Positions 59,355 through 64,000 of a DNA stretch of 64,000 nt are shown piece by piece. This stretch comes from Arthrobacter globiformis (GTDB lineage Bacteria; Actinomycetota; Actinomycetes; Actinomycetales; Micrococcaceae): positions 930,001 through 994,000 of the forward strand of contig NZ_JAUSYZ010000001.1 in assembly GCF_030817195.1 (NCBI RefSeq). The letters are read 5' to 3'. Position numbers and translations under genes: made by a program. How positions within the stretch are numbered: position 1 is the stretch's first letter; every line of letters begins with the position of its first letter. The notes below the pieces were generated by a model. It ran no database searches. It was given only the letters and a program-made list of their open reading frames with translations, and was not told the DNA's origin.

Positions 59355-60173
59355 TCAGGAAACGGGCTGCTTCTCCCCGGCTTCGATCCGGGCGTCGAGG
59401 CTGTTGTTCCTCACGGGCATCGGGCAGGTGCCGTACGGCGTGAAGGCACTGGGGTAGTTGATGGCGCGGTTGAAGTCCAGGACCACGGAGCCGTCCGGCC
59501 GGGGACGCGCGGTGGACACCTTGCGCCACTCGTCGGTCGATTCGCCGTTGGTTTCGTCGTGGAACGTGACCGTAAGGGCGCCGAGCTTCTCTTCTTCAGC
59601 ATGAAGCCGGTACTCGTGGTCCTTGCCGGGCAGCCGGAAGACCAGTTCCCCGACGCTGCGGTGCACCCCGTCCACCAGCGGGTTCGCGGTTGCAATCGGA
59701 ACGTCCTCCGGCTCGGGAAACGCCTCAAACCGTGCTTCAACCACCAAGTCGGGCCGGTAATCGAAGGTGGGCACGCCGTCGAACTCGGTGAACACCGGCG
59801 ACGTCGAATCGCGGGTACGGACCGCATACCTGTCGGCGCGCATCGCCAGCTCCACCACTACCTGTTTGCCGTCCTCGCCGCCGAACTGCACCCACATGAG
59901 GGACTCCTCGTTGGCGAGCACTGCCGTGATCGTCCCGTCCACCGGTTCCCCGGTTTCCACGAGTGTCAGCCCGTCGGACGCCGCGGCGGTGAGCGTCGCC
60001 GTCGTTACGTCCGCTGACCACAGCCCGGGGACGAGGTCGACAGCGGCCGGCTGACTTTCCAGCCACTGGAACGACGTGAGGGTGAGCCAGCCGTGTTCGG
60101 CCGCGAGGGCGGTATTGCGGCCTTTGCGGAAGCGGAGCCAGCGCTCCAGCTGGGCGTCTGCTGCGGTGCTCAT
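59355..60173 (-). CDS. DUF1684 domain protein
   Basis: A 272-aa protein with the DUF1684 pattern: RFRKGRNTALAAEHGWLTLT at the start, WVQFGGEDGKQ, and the C-terminal signature LDFNRAINYPSAFTPYGTCP followed by NSLDARIEAGEK. GGAGG precedes the ATG at 60173. Cytosolic; function unknown for the family. Divergent from ppc. Confidence 0.87.
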   Translation of the reverse strand: MSTAADAQLERWLRFRKGRNTALAAEHGWLTLTSFQWLESQPAAVDLVPGLWSADVTTATLTAAASDGLTLVETGEPVDGTITAVLANEESLMWVQFGGEDGKQVVVELAMRADRYAVRTRDSTSPVFTEFDGVPTFDYRPDLVVEARFEAFPEPEDVPIATANPLVDGVHRSVGELVFRLPGKDHEYRLHAEEEKLGALTVTFHDETNGESTDEWRKVSTARPRPDGSVVLDFNRAINYPSAFTPYGTCPMPVRNNSLDARIEAGEKQPVS

Positions 60174-60341
60174 GTGTCCTCCATACCGCGACCGGCTGTT
60201 CGGGTTCAAGGGCGCGACAACATCTGAGACATATTCCCGGCTCCGGCCTGCTGCGGGTAACATCCCATAGGAACAGTAACCCGGCTCACAGTATCCAGCG
60301 CAGTGTACGAGCCAAAGTCGAACACTCGAAAGATAGTTTCC

Positions 60342-63152
60342 ATGGCTGACACTGCAATGAATTCAGAAACAGATCTCGCCGCCGAACTCCGCGCCGATGT
60401 GCGCCGCGTTTCCACCCTGCTGGGTGAATCGCTGGTCCGCCAGCACGGACCCGAACTCCTTGACCTCGTGGAGCAGGTGCGCCTGCTCACCAAGGAATCC
60501 AAGGAAGCCGCCCGGGGCGGCGCGCACGCCACAGGTCCGTGGAGCGCGCACGACGTCGTTGCCCAGGTCCGCGAGCTGCTCGCCTCCCTGCCGCTCGAGC
60601 AGGCGACCGACCTGGTCCGCGCCTTCGCCTTCTACTTCCACCTCGCCAACGCCGCCGAGCAGGTCCACCGGGTCCGCCGGTTGCGCACCCGGCAGGAGAA
60701 GGACGGCTGGCTGGCCAAGGCCGTCGAGGACATCGCGGGGCAGGCCGGCCCGGCGGTGCTGCAGGAAGTCGTCAACGAACTGGATGTGCGGCCGATCTTC
60801 ACTGCGCACCCCACCGAAGCCTCCCGCCGTTCCGTGCTGGACAAGATCCGCAAGCTCTCGGACGTCCTGGCCCAGCCCACGGAGGAGGGCACCAGCGCCC
60901 GGCGCCGGCAGGACCGCCAGCTGTCGGAGATGATTGACCAGATGTGGCAGACGGACGAGCTGCGCCAGGTCCGGCCAACTCCCGTGGACGAGGCCCGCAA
61001 CGCCATCTACTACCTCAACAGCATCCTGACGGACGCGCTGCCGGAGATGCTCACGGATTTCTCGGAACTCCTCAACGAGCACGGTGTTGCGCTGCCGGCC
61101 CACAACGCCCCGATTCGGTTTGGTTCCTGGATCGGCGGTGACCGCGACGGCAACCCGAACGTCACCGCGGCGGTGACCCATGAGATCCTGCAGCTCCAGA
61201 ACCAGAACGCCGTGCGGATCAGCATCGCCATGATCGACGAGCTCATCTCGATCCTGTCCAACTCCACGGCCCTCGCCGGCGCCGACCAGGCACTGCTCGA
61301 TTCGATCGACGCCGACCTCGCGAAGCTGCCCGGACTGGACCGCCGCATCCTGGAGCTCAACGCCCAGGAGCCCTACCGGCTGAAGCTGACCTGCATCAAG
61401 GCCAAGCTCATAAACACCGGCAAGCGGGTTGCGTCCGGAGCCAAGCACCAGCCCGGCCGCGACTACACCTCCACCGAGGAGCTCATCGGCGAACTCGAGC
61501 TGCTGGAACTGTCCCTGCGCAACCACTCGGCGTCCCTCGCCGCGGACGGCGCGCTGGCCCGTGTCCGCCGGGCCATCGCCTCCTTCGGCCTCCACCTCGC
61601 CACCCTCGACATCCGCGAGCACGCAGACCACCACCATGACGCCGTCGGGCAGCTCATGGACCGCCTCGGTGGTCCCGGCATTCGCTATGCCGAGCTGACC
61701 CGGGGCGAGCGCCTCGAGGTCCTCAGCGCGGAGCTCGCCTCCCGCCGTCCGCTGTCCGGCCACCCGATCAAGCTCGACGGCGCCGCTGACGGAACGTACG
61801 ACGTCTTCCGGGAGATCCGCCGTGCCCTGCGCACGTACGGCCCGGACGTCATCGAGACCTACATCATCTCCATGACGCGCGGCGCCGACGACGTCCTGGC
61901 CGCCGCCGTGCTGGCGCGCGAGGCCGGCCTGGTCAGCCTCTTCGGCGATGCGCCGTACGCCAAGATCGGCTTCGCGCCGCTGCTGGAAACGGTTGAGGAG
62001 CTGCGGGCCTCGGCGGAAATCGTGGACGAGCTGCTGTCCGACCCGTCCTACCGCGAGCTGGTCCGGCTGCGCGGGGACGTCCAGGAAGTCATGCTCGGCT
62101 ACTCGGACTCCAACAAGGAATCCGGCGTGATGACCAGCCAGTGGGAAATCCACAAGACCCAGCGCAAGCTGCGCGACATCGCCGCCAAGCACGGCGTCCG
62201 GGTGCGCCTGTTCCACGGCCGCGGCGGTTCCGTGGGCCGGGGCGGCGGACCCACCTACGACGCCATCATGGCGCAGCCCAACGGCGTCCTCGAGGGCGAA
62301 ATCAAGTTCACCGAACAGGGCGAGGTCATCTCGGACAAGTACTCCCTGCCGGAACTTGCCCGCGAAAACCTGGAGCTGTCCCTGGCCGCCGTGCTGCAGG
62401 GGTCTGCGCTGCACCGCACGCCGCGCACATCCGAGGACCAGCGCGAGCGTTTCGGGCACGTCATGGAGACGATCTCCGACGCCGCGTTTGCCCGTTACCG
62501 CAGCCTTATCGACCACCCGGACCTGCCCGCGTACTTCCTGGCCTCGACGCCGGTGGAGCAGCTCGGTTCGCTGAACATCGGCTCCCGCCCGTCCAAGCGC
62601 CCGGATTCCGGTGCGGGGCTGGGCGGCCTGCGCGCCATCCCGTGGGTGTTCGGCTGGACCCAGTCGCGGCAGATCGTGCCGGGCTGGTTCGGCGTCGGCT
62701 CCGGGCTGAAGGCGGCGCGTGAAGCAGGCAACTCCGCCCAGCTTGTGGAGATGATGCACGGCTGGCACTTCTTCCGCTCCGTGCTTTCCAACGTGGAGAT
62801 GACCCTGGCCAAGACGGACATGGAGATCGCGGGATACTACGTTGACACCCTGGTCCCGGCGGAACTGCACCACCTTTTCCGCGCCATCCGTGACGAGTAC
62901 GAACTCACCGTCGCCGAGATCCAGAACCTCACCGGCGAGAACGTGCTCCTGGATGCCCAGCCCACGCTCAAGCGGTCCCTGGAAATCCGCGACCAGTACC
63001 TCGACCCGATCAGCTACCTCCAGGTGGAACTGCTCCGCCGCGTGCGTGCAGAGGGTGCCAGCATTTCCGGCGGCGAGATCGACGAGCGCCTGCAGCGGGC
63101 CATGCTCATCACCGTCAACGGCGTAGCAGCAGGCCTCCGCAACACCGGATAG
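60342..63152 (+). CDS. ppc: Phosphoenolpyruvate carboxylase
   Basis: A 936-aa enzyme fixing bicarbonate on PEP to form oxaloacetate, refilling the TCA cycle. Signature regions: RPIFTAHPTEASRRSVL with the catalytic histidine, WIGGDRDGNPNVTA, VMLGYSDSNKESGVMTS with the second catalytic block, FHGRGGSVGRGGGPTYD, QSRQIVPGWFGVGSGL, and the absolutely conserved C-terminal GLRNTG. Full length for actinobacterial PEPC. The start is taken as the ATG at 60342; a GTG at 60303 in frame is less likely. Regulatory residues for aspartate/malate inhibition appear normal. Followed by a mirrored repeat array. Confidence 0.97.
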   Translation: MADTAMNSETDLAAELRADVRRVSTLLGESLVRQHGPELLDLVEQVRLLTKESKEAARGGAHATGPWSAHDVVAQVRELLASLPLEQATDLVRAFAFYFHLANAAEQVHRVRRLRTRQEKDGWLAKAVEDIAGQAGPAVLQEVVNELDVRPIFTAHPTEASRRSVLDKIRKLSDVLAQPTEEGTSARRRQDRQLSEMIDQMWQTDELRQVRPTPVDEARNAIYYLNSILTDALPEMLTDFSELLNEHGVALPAHNAPIRFGSWIGGDRDGNPNVTAAVTHEILQLQNQNAVRISIAMIDELISILSNSTALAGADQALLDSIDADLAKLPGLDRRILELNAQEPYRLKLTCIKAKLINTGKRVASGAKHQPGRDYTSTEELIGELELLELSLRNHSASLAADGALARVRRAIASFGLHLATLDIREHADHHHDAVGQLMDRLGGPGIRYAELTRGERLEVLSAELASRRPLSGHPIKLDGAADGTYDVFREIRRALRTYGPDVIETYIISMTRGADDVLAAAVLAREAGLVSLFGDAPYAKIGFAPLLETVEELRASAEIVDELLSDPSYRELVRLRGDVQEVMLGYSDSNKESGVMTSQWEIHKTQRKLRDIAAKHGVRVRLFHGRGGSVGRGGGPTYDAIMAQPNGVLEGEIKFTEQGEVISDKYSLPELARENLELSLAAVLQGSALHRTPRTSEDQRERFGHVMETISDAAFARYRSLIDHPDLPAYFLASTPVEQLGSLNIGSRPSKRPDSGAGLGGLRAIPWVFGWTQSRQIVPGWFGVGSGLKAAREAGNSAQLVEMMHGWHFFRSVLSNVEMTLAKTDMEIAGYYVDTLVPAELHHLFRAIRDEYELTVAEIQNLTGENVLLDAQPTLKRSLEIRDQYLDPISYLQVELLRRVRAEGASISGGEIDERLQRAMLITVNGVAAGLRNTG

Positions 63153-63168
63153 CCCGCCCAGGCACCGG

Positions 63169-63420
63169 ACGCGTCCTCACGTTTGGTCGCTTCATTCCAG
63201 ACGCTTCCTCACTTTTGGTCGCCTCATCCCGAACGCTTCCTCACGTTTGGTCGCTTCATCCCAGACGCGTCCTCACGTTTGGTCGCTTCATCCCGAACGC
63301 GTCCTCACTCTTTGAGGAAGCGTTTGGCGTGGGGCGACGGGATCTGAGGAAGCGTCCGGCGTGGGGAGGCAGGACCTGAGGAAGGGTTGGTGGAATCGGT
63401 GCGAAACGTGAGGAAGCGTC
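63169..63420. repeat. 252-bp mirrored array of 32-nt GAGGAAGCG repeats
   Basis: Direct units start at 63169, 63201, 63233 and 63265 with a partial fifth at 63297; each begins ACGCKTCCTCAC and continues TTTTGGTCGCYTCATYCC-like. Inverted cores TGAGGAAGSGT start at 63313, 63345, 63377 and 63409. All spacings are 32 nt. The array fills the gap between ppc and the convergent ABC ATPase gene, and its last unit contains that gene's stop codon. The unit tails are conserved on the left but diverge on the right. Confidence 0.92.
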
Positions 63421-64000
63421 AACTGCCGTAGTGGACCACGATGGTCCGGCGGGGCGTGCTGCTGGGGAAGCCGTCGCCGTCGTCGGAGTAGGCCACGGTG
63501 CTCACGCGCACACCGTAGAGGGCTGACAGCTGGGCGTCGGTCAGGAGCTCCGCTGCCGCGCCGGTCCGCACCCCAGCGTGGCCCAGCAGGACCACGCGGT
63601 CGGCCAGGTGCAGGGCGTGGTCGGGATGGTGGGTGCTGAGGAGCAGGGCCATTCCGTCCGCCATCAGTTCACGCAGCAGCGTCAGGACGCGGGCCTGGTT
63701 CTTGAGGTCGAGGCCGGTGGCGGGCTCGTCCAGCACCAGGACGGGCGAGCCGGCGGCAATGGCCCGGGCGATCAGGATCAGCTGCTGCTCGCCGCCGCTG
63801 AGGGTGGGGAAACGCCGGTCCCGCAGCCCGGCCGCGCCCACCCGTTCCATCGCCTCCAGAGCTGCCTCATGGTCGGAGGGCCCGGGTGTCCGGAACACTC
63901 CAACGTGCCGGGCGCGCCCCATCAGGACCATGTCCAGCGCCCGGTAGGCAAAGGCGCTCCCATGCGCCTGCGGAACGTACCCGGCGCTCTCGCTGAGCCG
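63419..64000 (-). CDS. ABC transporter ATPase, FecE/FepC type, start outside window
   Basis: The C-terminal 193 residues of an ABC ATPase whose start is beyond the right edge. Visible: GYVPQAHGSAFAYRALDMVL (Q-loop region), signature LSGGEQQLILIARAIAA, Walker B VLVLDEPATGLD and the switch histidine in LLLSTHHPDHALHLAD. The spacing and YRALDMVLMGR are typical of FecCD-associated iron-siderophore or cobalamin importers. Walker A is not in the window. The stop TGA at 63419-63421 lies in the last unit of the repeat array. Confidence 0.88.
   Translation of the reverse strand, partial: RLSESAGYVPQAHGSAFAYRALDMVLMGRARHVGVFRTPGPSDHEAALEAMERVGAAGLRDRRFPTLSGGEQQLILIARAIAAGSPVLVLDEPATGLDLKNQARVLTLLRELMADGMALLLSTHHPDHALHLADRVVLLGHAGVRTGAAAELLTDAQLSALYGVRVSTVAYSDDGDGFPSSTPRRTIVVHYGS

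Noticed and set aside
60363..62873. 836-aa ORF on the minus strand
   Set aside because: Lies entirely opposite ppc, whose protein is full length and unmistakable. High GC leaves the antisense frame open.
63169..63420. CRISPR array
   Set aside because: Period of 32 nt is too short for repeat plus spacer, the whole unit is conserved, half of the array is inverted, and no cas genes are present.

Overview
The window is one contiguous piece of a high-GC actinobacterial chromosome. Gene content, codon use, many GTG starts and ATGA/GTGA stop-start overlaps fit a soil Micrococcaceae, most likely Arthrobacter or Pseudarthrobacter; the genus is inferred from the gene families, not proven. I see no prophage, insertion sequence or CRISPR array.

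Layout. 1-11.8 kb is mostly housekeeping: the 5' part of dnaX with the SRP RNA gene just upstream, tRNA-Ser(GGA), an MpaB-type oxygenase, an anchored M23 peptidase with a Pro/Thr tail, a calcineurin-like phosphodiesterase, a Stealth polysaccharide phosphotransferase, a HAD hydrolase, a LytR_C pair, a TetR regulator and a DsbA/FrnE oxidoreductase, followed by a GT4 glycosyltransferase. 12.8-27.7 kb is a large sugar-catabolism locus: eleven minus-strand genes (three Gfo/Idh/MocA oxidoreductases, two xylose-isomerase-like TIM barrels, a PD40 beta-propeller, an ABC sugar importer without its own ATPase, an unknown protein and one more oxidoreductase) diverge from a ROK regulator, a fifth Gfo/Idh/MocA gene and a ThuA-like gene. 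The oxidoreductase/TIM-barrel/ThuA mix suggests oxidation to keto-sugars or keto-glycosides followed by isomerisation or cleavage. No substrate can be read from the sequence.

27.8-34.1 kb has a CynX/NimT-type transporter and the glyoxylate shunt (aceB, aceA) next to a divergent RamB-like regulator. 34.1-38.9 kb is a TAXI-type binding protein, histidine kinase and response regulator in one overlapping operon, divergent from a KgtP-like 2-oxoglutarate/H+ symporter. No TRAP membrane genes are present, so the binding protein is probably a sensor partner. 39-50 kb holds poxB, an inhibitory-type lipoprotein serpin, a PdxK-like kinase, yhhQ with a pseudoknot-like leader, tgt, and several small or poorly known genes. 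50-64 kb holds a secreted GH32 fructan hydrolase, an FbpABC ferric importer with an iron box, a GH76 protein, an SDR/acyl-CoA dehydrogenase pair, a DUF1684 protein, ppc and the start-proximally truncated end of an iron/siderophore-type ABC ATPase.

Intergenic DNA contains several families of short repeats and palindromes, mostly at gene 3' ends. The most striking is a 252-bp mirrored array of 32-nt units at 63169-63420. Some of these repeats run into stop codons. Many long ORFs opposite genes are artefacts of high GC and are not annotated.
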